The position numbers and the translations under genes were made by a program. From NCBI RefSeq assembly GCF_001468465.1, contig NZ_LNSA01000030.1, positions 1-52,859 on the forward strand: a DNA stretch of 52,859 nt, given 5' to 3'. Of the stretch, positions 39,359 through 48,917 are shown in pieces. Position 1 is the first letter of the stretch, and each line of letters begins with the position of its first letter. The DNA comes from Sphingopyxis sp. H115 (GTDB taxonomy: Bacteria > Pseudomonadota > Alphaproteobacteria > Sphingomonadales > Sphingomonadaceae). Under the pieces are notes generated by a model. It was not told where the DNA came from. It saw only the letters and a list, made by a program, of their open reading frames with translations, and ran no database searches.

Positions 39359-39892
39359 TCACATAAGCGTCGCGGCGCGAAGCATTCTGTCCCGGGTGCT
39401 CCAACCGCCTAGCGCCTGCCGTTCCAGGTCGAGCAGATATGCCTTCGCGTCCAGTCCACCCGCAAAACCCGTGAGCTTGCCCGTCGATCCGACGACGCGG
39501 TGGCACGGCGCGATGATCGATATGGGATTGCGGCCATTGGCGGCACCGACCGCGCGCGATGCCGCGGGATTGCCAAGCTGGCGCGCCATTTCGCCGTAAC
39601 TCCGCGTCTCACCAAAGGGGATGGTGAGCAACGCACGCCACACACGCTGCTGGAAATCGCTGCCCGCAAAGGACAAGGGCACGTCGAATGCCGTCCGCGC
39701 GCCGGCAAAATATTCGCCTAGCTGGCGTTCAGTTTCGCACAGCAACGGATGGCGCGGGGCCCGAACCAGCGGACCCAGCGGTACCCGGCCCGGCTGGTCG
39801 TTCTCCCACAATATCGCGGCCAGCCCGGCCGCATCGGCGACGAGCGTCAGGTCGCCGACCGGCGACCAGATGGTTTTGTGATAGTGGGTCAT
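39359..39892 (-). CDS. ogt: Methylated-DNA-[protein]-cysteine S-methyltransferase
   Basis: A 177-residue suicide repair protein that takes O6-alkyl groups from guanine. The acceptor cysteine lies in [10 protein letters not shown], preceded by the helix-turn-helix arginine region [13 protein letters not shown]. No AdaA DNA-binding domain, so it is the Ogt type. Start 39892 fits; upstream in-frame codons overlap the purT promoter. Confidence 0.93.
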   Translation of the reverse strand: MTHYHKTIWSPVGDLTLVADAAGLAAILWENDQPGRVPLGPLVRAPRHPLLCETERQLGEYFAGARTAFDVPLSFAGSDFQQRVWRALLTIPFGETRSYGEMARQLGNPAASRAVGAANGRNPISIIAPCHRVVGSTGKLTGFAGGLDAKAYLLDLERQALGGWSTRDRMLRAATLM

Positions 39893-40002
39893 GCCTGAAA
39901 TCCTGTCATTTGCTGTCGCGCTTTGGCGATGAACTTCATATGGCAAGGCGGACAGAGTGGGTCGTCCCGAATCTTGCGCCCAACGTCGATGGAGAGTTTG
40001 TC

Positions 40003-41181
40003 ATGACCCCCACCGCAAAAATCCTCCTTCTCGGCTCGGGCGAGCTTGGCCGCGAATTCGTCATCTCGGCGAAACGCCTCGGCGCGCAGGTGATCGCGTG
40101 CGACAGCTATGCCGGCGCGCCCGCGATGCAGGTCGCCGACGAAAATGAAGTTTTCTCGATGCTCGACGGCGACGCGCTGCGCGCCGCGATCGAAAAGCAC
40201 CGCCCCGACCATATCGTGCCCGAGGTCGAAGCCATCCGCACCGAAATCCTGGCCGAAGTCGAGGCCGAAGGCTTCCATGTCGTTCCCTCGGCGCGCGCCG
40301 CACAGCTGACGATGAACCGCGACGCGATCCGCGACCTTGCCGCGCGCGAGCTGGCGCTCAAAACCTCGACCTTCGAATATGCCGAGACGCGCGAGCAATT
40401 ACAGGCGGCGGCGGGGCGGATCGGCTTTCCGCTCGTCGTCAAGCCGGTGATGTCGTCGTCGGGCAAGGGGCAGAGCACGGTCAAGGACGCCGCCGGGATC
40501 GACGCCGCATGGGATTATGCTGCCGCGGGGATGCGCGGCGACCGGCTGCGCGTCATCGCCGAGGCGTTCATCGATTTCGATTATGAGATCACGCTGCTGA
40601 CCGTCCGCCACAAGCATGGCGTCGCCTTTTGTCCGCCGATCGGCCACCGGCAGGAACGCGGCGACTATCGCGAAAGCTGGCAGCCGGCGGCGATGTCGGA
40701 CGCCGCGCTCGCATCGGCAGAGGATATGGCGACCAAGGTCGTCGATGCGCTCGGCGGCCACGGCATTTTCGGCGTCGAATTTTTCGTGAAGGGCGACGAG
40801 GTAATCTTCTCCGAACTCTCGCCGCGCCCGCACGACACCGGCATGGTCACGCTGATTTCGCAATCGCTGTCCGAGTTCGACCTTCACGCGCGTGCAATCC
40901 TCGGCTTGCCGATTCCGACAATCGCGGTTCCCGACGCGAGCGCCAGCGCGGTGCTGCTCGCCGACTGCGACGCCGCAGATTTCGCGATCACCGGCCTCGC
41001 CGAGGCGCTCGCCGCGCCGAACGCCGAAACCGCCATCGATGCGCGCATCTTCGGCAAACCCGTCACGCGCCCGTACCGCCGCATGGGCGTTACGCTCGCC
41101 CGCGTTGAAGGCGGCACCACCGACGATGCGCGCGCGGCGGCCGTCGCGGCGGCATCGAAGCTGAAGATCGAATATCGATAA
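40003..41181 (+). CDS. purT: Formate-dependent phosphoribosylglycinamide formyltransferase
   Basis: A 392-residue ATP-grasp enzyme of purine synthesis that makes formyl-GAR from formate, ATP and GAR, bypassing folate-dependent PurN. N-terminal [10 protein letters not shown], central [12 protein letters not shown] and [13 protein letters not shown] are typical. ATG 40003 is preceded by GGAGAG at 6 bases; longer in-frame starts (Met 39940) lack such a site. Divergent from ogt. Confidence 0.96.
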   Translation: MTPTAKILLLGSGELGREFVISAKRLGAQVIACDSYAGAPAMQVADENEVFSMLDGDALRAAIEKHRPDHIVPEVEAIRTEILAEVEAEGFHVVPSARAAQLTMNRDAIRDLAARELALKTSTFEYAETREQLQAAAGRIGFPLVVKPVMSSSGKGQSTVKDAAGIDAAWDYAAAGMRGDRLRVIAEAFIDFDYEITLLTVRHKHGVAFCPPIGHRQERGDYRESWQPAAMSDAALASAEDMATKVVDALGGHGIFGVEFFVKGDEVIFSELSPRPHDTGMVTLISQSLSEFDLHARAILGLPIPTIAVPDASASAVLLADCDAADFAITGLAEALAAPNAETAIDARIFGKPVTRPYRRMGVTLARVEGGTTDDARAAAVAAASKLKIEYR

Positions 41182-41247
41182 AGGGGAGCGACGGCCGCAA
41201 GCGCCCGGGTGCGCCCCGCCGCGCGGCGTCCGCCTTCACCCGACAGT

Positions 41248-41688
41248 CTATTCCCACCGCTCCGCGCGCCGCTGGTCGCCCTCGCGCTCCTCGACCCACT
41301 GCACGCGCCCGTCGGCGAAGCTCTCGCGCTTCCACAGCATCACATCGGTCTTCAGCCGGTCGATCAGATACTCGACCGCTGCAAGCGCCTCGGCGCGATG
41401 TGCGCTGCTCGTCAGCACCAGTACGATCGTCTCGCCCGGCGCCATGGCGCCGACGCGATGGACAAGCGTCAGCGCCGACAGCTTCCAGCGATCGGACGCG
41501 GCGTGCGCGAGCGCGGCGAGCCCCGCCTCGGTCATTTGGGGATGATGTTCCAGGAACAGCTCGGCCAATCCATCATCGCCGCGCACGCGCCCGATAAAGC
41601 TCGCGCTTGCGCCATGCCCTCCCGCATCGTGCAGGTCGAACTCGGCGGCTATGTCGATCGCCGCCGATTGGACCGAAACGCGGATCAT
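41248..41688 (-). CDS. moaE: Molybdopterin synthase catalytic subunit MoaE
   Basis: A 146-residue large subunit of molybdopterin synthase, which adds sulfur to precursor Z using MoaD. Conserved F-I-G-R-V-R-G, L-E-H-H-P-Q-M and the lysine-containing W-K-R-E-S-F-A-D-G are present. Its ATG overlaps the moaD TGA (41685-41688). Confidence 0.94.
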   Translation of the reverse strand: MIRVSVQSAAIDIAAEFDLHDAGGHGASASFIGRVRGDDGLAELFLEHHPQMTEAGLAALAHAASDRWKLSALTLVHRVGAMAPGETIVLVLTSSAHRAEALAAVEYLIDRLKTDVMLWKRESFADGRVQWVEEREGDQRRAERWE

Positions 41689-41942
41689 CCCCCCGTGACC
41701 GGCGGGAACAGCGCCACTTCGCCCACCCCGGCCAGCGGCGCGTCGGAACCGGTCATGCTACCGTCGATCGCGGCCCGGATACGATTCGGTTCGGCGAATG
41801 CCAGCGCGCCGCGACCGTCGCGCGCCGCCAGCCACGCGATCAGCGCGCCGAGGTCGCCCACGTCGGCGGGCAGATCGACCATCTCGCCGGCCACGCCCAT
41901 CCGTTCGCGGACCCACGAAAAATAGGCGATATTCAGTGCCAT
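41685..41942 (-). CDS. moaD: Molybdopterin synthase sulfur-carrier subunit MoaD
   Basis: An 85-residue ubiquitin-fold sulfur carrier ending with the double-glycine tail P-P-V-T-G-G, which is thiocarboxylated by MoeB and inserted in MoaE. It lies 10 bp after pgsA, so pgsA-moaD-moaE is one operon. Confidence 0.93.
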   Translation of the reverse strand: MALNIAYFSWVRERMGVAGEMVDLPADVGDLGALIAWLAARDGRGALAFAEPNRIRAAIDGSMTGSDAPLAGVGEVALFPPVTGG

Positions 41943-41952
41943 TGTCTCTGCC

Positions 41953-42525
41953 TCAATCCATATGCTTCAAGCCGACGCGCAGATAATCCCAGCCGGTGAC
42001 CAGCGTCAGCACCGCCGCGCCCCACAGCGAGACAAGCCCGACGGTCTTGATCCATGCCATCGCGGGCAAGGCCCCTGCCAGGATCAGCGCACCGAAAGCG
42101 ACAAGCTGAAAGGTGGTCTTCCACTTCGCAAGCTGCGTGACCGGCATCGACACCTGCAGGGTTGCGAGGAATTCGCGCAGCCCCGACACGATGATCTCGC
42201 GCAGCAGGATCATCAGCGCGGCGATGACATGATAGCCCGCGATATCGCGCGTGAAGACGAGCAGCAAGATCACCGCCGCGATCATGATCTTGTCGGCGAT
42301 CGGGTCGAGGAAAGCGCCGAGCCGCGACACGATCCCGCGCGAGCGTGCAACATAACCGTCAAAATAGTCGGTAATTCCCATCAGGCAGTAAAGGCCGAAA
42401 GCCAGCGCATAGTCGATCGCGAGCGGCTGGTGCGATCCCGCGCGCACCCCGGGCCACAGAAGGAAAAGCAGGATGGGAACCGCAAGGATCCGCGAAAGGG
42501 TCAGAATGTTGGGAAGGCTCAGCAT
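41953..42525 (-). CDS. pgsA: CDP-diacylglycerol-glycerol-3-phosphate 3-phosphatidyltransferase
   Basis: A 190-residue inner-membrane phosphatidyltransferase making phosphatidylglycerol phosphate. The family motif D-G-x2-A-R-x8-G-x3-D-x3-D is complete (D-G-Y-V-A-R through D-P-I-A-D). Five hydrophobic segments are seen. It heads the moaDE operon and is divergent from the LplT-like gene. Confidence 0.95.
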   Translation of the reverse strand: MLSLPNILTLSRILAVPILLFLLWPGVRAGSHQPLAIDYALAFGLYCLMGITDYFDGYVARSRGIVSRLGAFLDPIADKIMIAAVILLLVFTRDIAGYHVIAALMILLREIIVSGLREFLATLQVSMPVTQLAKWKTTFQLVAFGALILAGALPAMAWIKTVGLVSLWGAAVLTLVTGWDYLRVGLKHMD

Positions 42526-42658
42526 GATCCCCGTCGATATAGGCGGTCCAAAATGACCTTTGACCCTGTCCGCCCTAGCCGATAAGCCCCCCGGGCGACA
42601 ACCATATTGCCCGCGACCCGCGTGCTGACCGAACTAGTTTGAAAAGATTGGACCACGC

Positions 42659-43954
42659 ATGACCGGCTCCTTTGCGCTATTGAAGCAACGCCGGTTCCTG
42701 CCCCTTTTCGTCACCCAGCTCCTCGGCGCGTTCAACGACAATCTGTTCAAGAATGCGATGGTGCTGTTCGTCGTTTACGGCGTGTTCAACGACGAAGCCT
42801 CTGAAACCCTGTTCAGCGCGGTCGCGACCGGGCTCTTCATCCTGCCCTTCTTCCTGCTCTCCGCGCTCGCGGGCCAGCTCGCCGACACGCGCGACAAGGC
42901 GCGGATCATCCGTATCGTCAAATTCTGCGAAATCCTGATCATGCTCGTCGGCGGCATCGGGCTCGTCCTCGCTTGGATGGGCTTTGCCGTCCACCTGCTC
43001 GCGATCCCGCTGATGATGCTCGCGCTCTTCGCAATGGGCATTCACTCGACCTTTTTCGGCCCGATCAAATATGCCATCCTGCCGCAGCACCTGAAAAGCG
43101 ACGAGGTGCTTGCCGGCACCGGGCTGGTCGAGGCGGGCACCTATATCGCGATCCTCGCGGGCACGATCCTTGCGGGCGTGATCGACGTCGAATGGGCGGC
43201 GCTCGGCGTCGTGCTCGTCGCGGGCCTCGGTTACTGGACCGGGCGCAAGGTGCCCCCTGCCCCGCCCGAACATGCCGAAACGGGCATCGACTGGCACATC
43301 ATCCGGTCGTCGGTCGCGCTGGTCCGCGGCACGATGCACATCCCGCGCCTCTATCTCGCGATCCTGTCGATCAGCTTCTTCTGGACGATCGGCGCGGTGC
43401 TGTTCATCCAGTTCCCGCCGCTGGTGAAGAATATCCTCCACGCCGACAAGAGCGTCGCCAGCCTCTTCCTCGCGATCTTCTCGATCGGCATCGCAATCGG
43501 TTCGGTCGCCGTTAACCGCCTGCTCAAGGGGCAGGTGTCGGCGCGCTACAGCCCCGCCAGCGTCATCGTCATGGGGGCCTTCGTCGTCGCCTTCTATTGG
43601 GTGTGCCGCAACTGGGAACATGACCCGTCGGGGGTGATGTACGGCATCGAAGGCTTCCTCGGTCATGCTGACGTCATCCCGCTCCTCGCCGCGCTGCTCG
43701 GCATCGCGATCAGCGGCGGCATGTTCGTCGTCCCGCTCTACGCCTTCCTGACGACGACAGTGCCCAAAGACCAGACCGCGCGCACCGTCGCCGCGAACAA
43801 TATCGTCAATTCGGGCGCGATGGTCGCGGGCTCGCTGCTCGCGATGGGCCTTGGTTTCGCCGGGGTTGGCGTCGTCGACCAGCTGCTGATGAGCGCGGCG
43901 ATGTGCCTGGTCTCCGCCTGGCTCGCGGTCAAGCTCCACCGCGCCTGCGACTGA
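42659..43954 (+). CDS. LplT-like MFS transporter
   Basis: A 431-residue MFS protein whose N-terminus L-L-G-A-F-N-D-N-L-F-K-N-A matches lysophospholipid flippases of the LplT group. Twelve TM segments; motif A-like L-A-D-T-R-D-K-A-R. In many bacteria LplT sits beside, or is fused to, an Aas acyltransferase that reacylates lysolipids; none is in this window. Its location opposite pgsA keeps a phospholipid theme. Confidence 0.88.
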   Translation: MTGSFALLKQRRFLPLFVTQLLGAFNDNLFKNAMVLFVVYGVFNDEASETLFSAVATGLFILPFFLLSALAGQLADTRDKARIIRIVKFCEILIMLVGGIGLVLAWMGFAVHLLAIPLMMLALFAMGIHSTFFGPIKYAILPQHLKSDEVLAGTGLVEAGTYIAILAGTILAGVIDVEWAALGVVLVAGLGYWTGRKVPPAPPEHAETGIDWHIIRSSVALVRGTMHIPRLYLAILSISFFWTIGAVLFIQFPPLVKNILHADKSVASLFLAIFSIGIAIGSVAVNRLLKGQVSARYSPASVIVMGAFVVAFYWVCRNWEHDPSGVMYGIEGFLGHADVIPLLAALLGIAISGGMFVVPLYAFLTTTVPKDQTARTVAANNIVNSGAMVAGSLLAMGLGFAGVGVVDQLLMSAAMCLVSAWLAVKLHRACD

Positions 43955-43957
43955 CCG

Positions 43958-43977
43958 AACCGCGCCATCGCGCGGTT
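43958..43977 (+). terminator. Weak hairpin after the LplT-like gene
   Basis: An 8-bp perfect stem AACCGCGC/GCGCGGTT with a CATC loop lies just after the stop codon. No T-run follows, so it may only mark the transcript end or stabilise it. Confidence 0.4.
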
Positions 43978-44138
43978 GTCCGGCTCGGGGTTGTGAGCAG
44001 CCTCTCGTAAACCCCGTCGAAAGCCAGGGCCCAGCGCGGCAAAATGCAAGGTTAGCGTTGACATCCCGGGCCCCGACTTTCGCCGGGGTGTACATCTCTA
44101 ACGGCCAAAAATCGCTCGAAAGCCATCATTCCCCTATA

Positions 44139-44219
44139 TCGTCATTCCCGCGAAAGCGGGAACCCAGTGTGGCATCAGCCTACATACGCTCTGGGTTCCC
44201 GCTTTCGCGGGAATGACGA
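44139..44219. repeat. Perfect 29-bp inverted repeat (type C, CCCGCGAAAGCGGG)
   Basis: The left arm (44139-44167) begins TCGTCATTCCCGCGAAAGCG; its exact complement is at 44191-44219 across a 23-bp centre. Inside each arm CCCGCGAAAGCGGG is a separate 5-bp hairpin with a GAAA tetraloop. This resembles REP/BIME elements. The perfect pairing suggests a recent or conserved copy; a diverged relative is at 38198-38285. Confidence 0.85.
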
Positions 44220-44297
44220 AGTCATAAGATTCGTAGCGTCTGCAATCGGTCGTTCTCCGCTTCCCCGCCACTGAAAAAGCTTGACCAAAAATCGGTT

Positions 44298-44891
44298 ATG
44301 TCCGATATTTCTGTTATGACAGAAATAAACGAATATGATTCGAAACTGTCCCCGGCGGCGACCGAGTTCATCCTCCATTGGGGCAATCTCGGCGGGCAAT
44401 GGGGCGTCAACCGGTCGGTGGCGCAGATCCATGCACTGCTCTTCATTTCCGATCGCGCGCTTCATGCCGAGGAAATTGCCGAGATGCTCGGGCTCGCGCG
44501 CTCGAACGTGTCCAATTCGATCAAGGAACTGCTCGGCTGGCGGCTGATCGAGCGCGTCCCCCTGCTCGGCGACCGGCGCGACCATTTCACCGCCGAAAAG
44601 GATATCTGGGAAATGGTCACGCGCATCGCTGCGGGACGCAAGGCGCGCGAGGTCGACCCCGCCGAAGCGGCGCTGAAAGCGTGTGTCGCGCGCGCGGCGG
44701 ACGATCCGGGGCTCAGCCCCGCGGCCAAGGCGCGCCTCGCCGACATGCTCGACTTCGTCACGACGATGGGCCGCTGGCACGACGAGATGCTGGGCGTGCC
44801 CAAACCCGCGCTGATGCGGCTGATCAAGCTGGGTGCCGGGGTCACGAAACTCATCAACTGGCGCCCGGGTAAGGGCAAGGACGCGCAGTAG
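44298..44891 (+). CDS. GbsR/MarR-family transcriptional regulator
   Basis: A 197-residue winged-helix regulator with the GbsR opening F-I-L-H-W-G-N-L-G-G-Q-W-G-V-N-R and recognition helix region L-G-L-A-R-S-N-V-S-N-S-I-K-E-L. Family members sense choline/betaine or act in envelope control; here it leads a unit with DUF4166 and saccharopine-like genes 10 bp downstream. An ATG at 44316 lies in the loop of a perfect palindrome and may be the real start. Confidence 0.9.
   Translation: MSDISVMTEINEYDSKLSPAATEFILHWGNLGGQWGVNRSVAQIHALLFISDRALHAEEIAEMLGLARSNVSNSIKELLGWRLIERVPLLGDRRDHFTAEKDIWEMVTRIAAGRKAREVDPAEAALKACVARAADDPGLSPAAKARLADMLDFVTTMGRWHDEMLGVPKPALMRLIKLGAGVTKLINWRPGKGKDAQ
44306..44327. 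promoter_or_regulatory. Palindrome overlapping the gbsR-like start, candidate operator
   Basis: TATTTCTGT-TATG-ACAGAAATA is a perfect 9-bp dyad. The ATG at 44316 falls inside its 4-bp loop. A site here would allow self-repression. AT-rich relative to its surroundings. Confidence 0.55.
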
Positions 44892-44901
44892 GAGGAAGGC
44901 G

Positions 44902-45576
44902 ATGTGGGGCGGCATGCAGCATAGACCGGCCGAAACGGCCCCCGCTCCTTCCGCATGCGGCGACGATGCGCTCTACGATTATCGCTTCCGCCGCCTCGTC
45001 CCCTCCGCCGACTGGGACGCGCTTCCCGCCGATGTCCGTCGCCGTTTTTCCAAGCGCCTCGCCGGGCAGGCGGTCGCGGCCTACAGCGGCGAAATCATCT
45101 GGACGCGGCTGTCCCGCGCCGGCTGGCTTCTTGCTCAATTATGCCGGCTGATCGGCGCCCCGCTCCCCCTCGCCGCCAGCGGGCCGGCGCCCGCCGCCGT
45201 CGCGGTCAGCGAAGATCGCGCGAGCGGCGGGCAATGCTGGACGCGGCTTTACGGACGCGCGAGCGGCCATCCACAGGTGATCCATAGCGCGAAAAGCTTT
45301 ACCGGCCCGACGGGGCTCGAAGAACATATCGGCGGCGGGTTCGGCATGGCGCTGACCGTGAGGGCCGAAGCCGACGCACTGATCTTTGTGTCCGACCATT
45401 ATTTCTGGCAGCCGGCGGCGGGCATGCGCCTTCGCCTGCCGCGCTGGCTTGCCCCCGGCACGACGATCGTCACGCACCAGCATCTGGGGTCCGGCCGCTT
45501 CGCCTTCGACCTCAAGGTGACGCACCCCCTGCTGGGCGAGGTCGTGAACCAGCACGCGCTGTTCAGCGATGGCTGA
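44902..45576 (+). CDS. DUF4166 family protein
   Basis: A 224-residue DUF4166 protein with F-R-R-L-V-P-S near residue 30, W-T-R-L-Y-G-R centrally, and S-D-H-Y-F-W near residue 165, then a C-terminal D-L-K-V-T-H-P-L-L-G-E-V. In many bacteria DUF4166 is fused to a saccharopine-dehydrogenase-like domain; here that domain is the separate next gene, overlapping by 8 bp. A strong AGGAGGAAGG ribosome site precedes ATG 44902. Confidence 0.85.
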   Translation: MWGGMQHRPAETAPAPSACGDDALYDYRFRRLVPSADWDALPADVRRRFSKRLAGQAVAAYSGEIIWTRLSRAGWLLAQLCRLIGAPLPLAASGPAPAAVAVSEDRASGGQCWTRLYGRASGHPQVIHSAKSFTGPTGLEEHIGGGFGMALTVRAEADALIFVSDHYFWQPAAGMRLRLPRWLAPGTTIVTHQHLGSGRFAFDLKVTHPLLGEVVNQHALFSDG

Positions 45577-46660
45577 GCTGCGCGTCCTGATCATCGGCGC
45601 GACCGGAGTTTTCGGCAGCCGGCTTGCCGAACTCGCCGCGCGCGAACCCGGGCTCGCGCTCACTCTGGCAGCCCGGAAGCGCGGACCGCTCGATGCGCTT
45701 GCGGCGCGGCTCGGCGGGCTGCCGGTACGGCCGCTCGACCGCAATCGGCTGACCGCCAGCGACCTTGCGGGTTTCAACGTGGTGATCGACGCAGCCGGGC
45801 CTTTCCAGGCATCGGCCCCGACCGTGATCGAAGCGGCGATCGCGGCGAAGGTCCATTATGTCGACCTCGCCGACGGACGCGCCTTCGTCGCGGCGATCGG
45901 CGCCCATGACGCTGGGGCAAAGGCAGCGGGGATCAGCGTCACGACGGGGGCCAGCTCGATTCCCGCGCTGTCGCACGCGGTCATCGACGCGCTGACCGAT
46001 GGCTGGCAAGGCATCGACCGGATCCGGATCGGCATCTTCCCCGGCAACCGCGCCCCGCGCGGGCTCGCTGTGGTGCAGGCGATCCTGTCCTACGTCGGGC
46101 ATCCGGTCCGCGTCTGGCGCGGCGGGCGCTGGACCGACGTCCCCGGCTGGGGAATGCTCCACCGCTGGCGGGTGCCGGGCGTCGGCGCGCGCTGGGCCAG
46201 CGTCTGCGACACACCCGAACAGGATCTTCTCGTCCAGCGTTACCATCCGCGCGACAGCGCCGAATTTTTCGCCGGCATGGAATTGTCGATCCTGCATCTT
46301 GGCCTCGCCCTGCTCGCAATTCCCGTCCGCCTTGGCTGGATCGCCAGCTTGCGCCCCGCCTCGCGCCCGCTCCTCGCGATTGCGAAAACACTGCTTCCCT
46401 TCGGCACCGACATCGGCGCGATGGACATGGTAGTGCGCGGACGCGATCGCAGCGACAATCCCGTCGAAGCGCGCTGGACTTTACGCGCCGACGGCAATCG
46501 CGGTCCCTATGTCCCGACGCTGGCGGCGCTCGCGCTCCTCCGCCGGTTTCGGGACGGCAGCCCTCCCCCGGCGGGGGCGCGACCCTGCACCGGCATCCTG
46601 ACGCTGGCAGAGACCGAAACCGATTTCGCTCGCCTCGGGATCGCCACTGAGCGCCGTTGA
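45569..46660 (+). CDS. Saccharopine dehydrogenase-like NAD(P)-binding protein
   Basis: A 363-residue protein with an N-terminal Rossmann G-A-T-G-V-F-G-S-R-L (10-19), D-A-A-G-P-F-Q and Y-V-D-L-A-D-G near residue 90, typical of the saccharopine dehydrogenase NADP-binding family; many such proteins act on lipids or glycolipids rather than lysine. The DUF4166 partner and GbsR regulator are part of the same run. Enzyme activity is unknown. Confidence 0.82.
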   Translation: MAELRVLIIGATGVFGSRLAELAAREPGLALTLAARKRGPLDALAARLGGLPVRPLDRNRLTASDLAGFNVVIDAAGPFQASAPTVIEAAIAAKVHYVDLADGRAFVAAIGAHDAGAKAAGISVTTGASSIPALSHAVIDALTDGWQGIDRIRIGIFPGNRAPRGLAVVQAILSYVGHPVRVWRGGRWTDVPGWGMLHRWRVPGVGARWASVCDTPEQDLLVQRYHPRDSAEFFAGMELSILHLGLALLAIPVRLGWIASLRPASRPLLAIAKTLLPFGTDIGAMDMVVRGRDRSDNPVEARWTLRADGNRGPYVPTLAALALLRRFRDGSPPPAGARPCTGILTLAETETDFARLGIATERR

Positions 46661-46760
46661 GCCGCGTTTCGCGGTACCGAATCCCCTTGCCCGCCGCATG
46701 CCGATGCTTACATATCGGCGCACGATAATTTCTTCCGGAAAAAAAGAGGATCGCCTTGCC

Positions 46761-48917
46761 ATGTCTCGTAAAGTCCTGTCCGCGCCGCTCGCGCTGGTTG
46801 CCCTGTTCATGACCCCGGCGGCGGCGCAGGCGACCGAAGCCGCTGCATCGGCGACCTCGACGGCGATCGCCTATCCCGACTCGCCGCGCGGCGACACGGT
46901 CGATCCGCAGTTCGGCGTCGATGTCGCCGACCCCTATCGCTGGCTGGAGGACGATGTCCGCGTCAATCCGAAGGTCGCCGACTGGGTTGCCGCGCAGAAC
47001 AAGGTTACCGACGCCTATCTCGAAACGCTGCCCGGTCGCGACGCGTTCAAGACGCGGATGACCGAGCTGTACAATTACGAACGCTTCGGCCTGCCGACCA
47101 AGGCGGGAACGCGCTATTTCTACAGCCGCAACGACGGGCTCCAGCCGCAGTCGGTGCTTTATGTCCGCGAAGGGCTGAAGGGCGAGGGCCGCGTTCTCAT
47201 CGACCCGAACCTGTGGGCCAAGGACGGCGCCACCGCACTCGCCGAATGGACCCCGTCGGAGGACGGCAAATATCTCCTCTATTCGGTGCAGGACGGCGGC
47301 ACCGACTGGCGCATCGTCCGCATCAAGGACGTTGCGACCGGCGAAGACCTTTCCGACGAGGTGCGCTGGGTCAAATTTTCGGCGCTCGACTGGGCAAAGG
47401 ACGGCAGCGGCTTCTATTATTCGCGCTTTCCCGAGCCCGCCGAGGGCGAGGCGTTCCAGTCGCTCAACGAAAACCACAGCGTCTATTTCCACAAGCTCGG
47501 CACGCCGCAGAGCGAAGATGTGCTGATCCACGCGACCCCCGACAAGCCCAAGCTGAACAACAGTGCGGTCGTCACCGACGACGGCAAATATCTGCTCGTC
47601 GTCGGCTCCGAAGGCACCGACGAACGCTATGGCCTCACGCTCTATCCGCTCGGCAAGCGCGTTGGAAAGCCGATCACGCTGGTCGACGATTTCGCGAACA
47701 ACTGGGAATATGTGACCAACGCGGGCACGCGCTTCACCTTCCTCACCAACAAGGGCGCGCCGCGCCAGCGGCTGGTGTCGATGGATATCAGGAATCCGGC
47801 CGAGCTGACCCAGCTGGTCGCCGAAAATGCCGACACGCTGGTCGGGGCGTCGCGCGTCGGCGACCGCATCATCCTTTCTTACCTCGGCGATGCCAAGTCG
47901 GAGGCGCGCATGGTCGCGCTTGACGGCAAGCCGGTGGCGAACATCAATCTGTCCGACATCGGTTCGGCCTCGGGCTTCGGCGGCAAGTCGAGCGATCCCG
48001 AAACCTTCTATGCCTTCTCCAGCTACGCGCGGCCGACGACGATTTATCGCTTCGACACAGCTACGGGCAAGAGCGAGATTTTCGCCGAGCCCAAGCTGAC
48101 CTTCAAACCCGACGACTTCACCGTCGAGCAGCGCTTCTACAAATCGAAAGACGGCACCCAGGTGCCGATGTTCGTGGTGATGAAAAAGGGTCTCGACCGC
48201 AGCAAGGGATCGCCGACGCTGCTCTACGGCTATGGCGGCTTCAACGTGTCGATGACCCCCGGCTTCTCGCCCACGCGCCTCGCCTGGGTCGACAAGGGCG
48301 GAGTGCTCGCTATCGCGAACCTGCGCGGCGGCGGCGAATATGGCAAGGCGTGGCACGACGCCGGCCGCCTCGACAAGAAGCAGAATGTCTTCGACGATTT
48401 CATCGCCGCCGGCGAATATCTGATCGCCGAGGGGATCGCGGGCAAAGGACAGATCGCGATCGAGGGCGGGTCGAACGGCGGCCTGCTTGTCGGCGCGGTG
48501 ACCAACCAGCGCCCCGACCTGTTCGCCGCGGCGCTGCCTGCGGTCGGCGTGATGGACATGCTGCGCTTTGACCGCTTCACCGCAGGCCGCTATTGGGTGG
48601 ATGATTATGGCTATCCGTCGAAGGAAGCCGATTTCAAGAACCTGCTCGCCTATTCGCCCTATCATAATATCAAGGACGGCACGGCCTATCCCGCGGTGCT
48701 GGTTACCACCGCCGATACCGACGACCGCGTCGTGCCGGGGCACAGCTTCAAATATACCGCCGCGCTCCAGCACGCGAAGGCGGGCGACAAGCCGCACCTG
48801 ATCCGCGTCGAAACCCGCGCCGGCCACGGCAGCGGCAAGCCGACCGACAAGATCATCGCGGAGGCGGCCGACAAATATGCCTTTGCGGCGAAGTGGACCG
48901 GGCTCGCCGTCGAATAA
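46761..48917 (+). CDS. Secreted prolyl oligopeptidase (S9A)
   Basis: A 718-residue exported peptidase with a signal peptide (cleavage near A-Q-A), an N-terminal P-Y-R-W-L-E-D-D segment, a seven-blade propeller and a C-terminal alpha/beta hydrolase with nucleophile Ser571 in G-G-S-N-G-G, His689 in A-G-H-G-S-G and an Asp in T-D-D-R-V-V-P. It cleaves short proline-containing peptides. ATG 46761 gives the signal peptide. Its stop overlaps the fRMsr start (TAATG). Confidence 0.93.
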   Translation: MSRKVLSAPLALVALFMTPAAAQATEAAASATSTAIAYPDSPRGDTVDPQFGVDVADPYRWLEDDVRVNPKVADWVAAQNKVTDAYLETLPGRDAFKTRMTELYNYERFGLPTKAGTRYFYSRNDGLQPQSVLYVREGLKGEGRVLIDPNLWAKDGATALAEWTPSEDGKYLLYSVQDGGTDWRIVRIKDVATGEDLSDEVRWVKFSALDWAKDGSGFYYSRFPEPAEGEAFQSLNENHSVYFHKLGTPQSEDVLIHATPDKPKLNNSAVVTDDGKYLLVVGSEGTDERYGLTLYPLGKRVGKPITLVDDFANNWEYVTNAGTRFTFLTNKGAPRQRLVSMDIRNPAELTQLVAENADTLVGASRVGDRIILSYLGDAKSEARMVALDGKPVANINLSDIGSASGFGGKSSDPETFYAFSSYARPTTIYRFDTATGKSEIFAEPKLTFKPDDFTVEQRFYKSKDGTQVPMFVVMKKGLDRSKGSPTLLYGYGGFNVSMTPGFSPTRLAWVDKGGVLAIANLRGGGEYGKAWHDAGRLDKKQNVFDDFIAAGEYLIAEGIAGKGQIAIEGGSNGGLLVGAVTNQRPDLFAAALPAVGVMDMLRFDRFTAGRYWVDDYGYPSKEADFKNLLAYSPYHNIKDGTAYPAVLVTTADTDDRVVPGHSFKYTAALQHAKAGDKPHLIRVETRAGHGSGKPTDKIIAEAADKYAFAAKWTGLAVE

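Larger units (their letters stand above)
43955..44297. other. 343-bp intergenic region between the LplT-like gene and gbsR-like gene
   Basis: No coding frame is convincing here. It holds the short hairpin at 43958-43977, a perfect long inverted repeat at 44139-44219, and the promoter region of the regulator gene. Nothing else is recognised. Confidence 0.7.

Noticed and set aside
42677..44095. A 472-codon minus-strand frame opposite the LplT-like gene
   Set aside because: Composition dominated by Arg/Asp/Glu and no motif; shadow of a TM protein.
45981..48827. A 948-codon minus-strand open frame opposite the prolyl oligopeptidase gene
   Set aside because: No domain is recognisable, and the plus strand has a full catalytic triad; typical GC-rich shadow.
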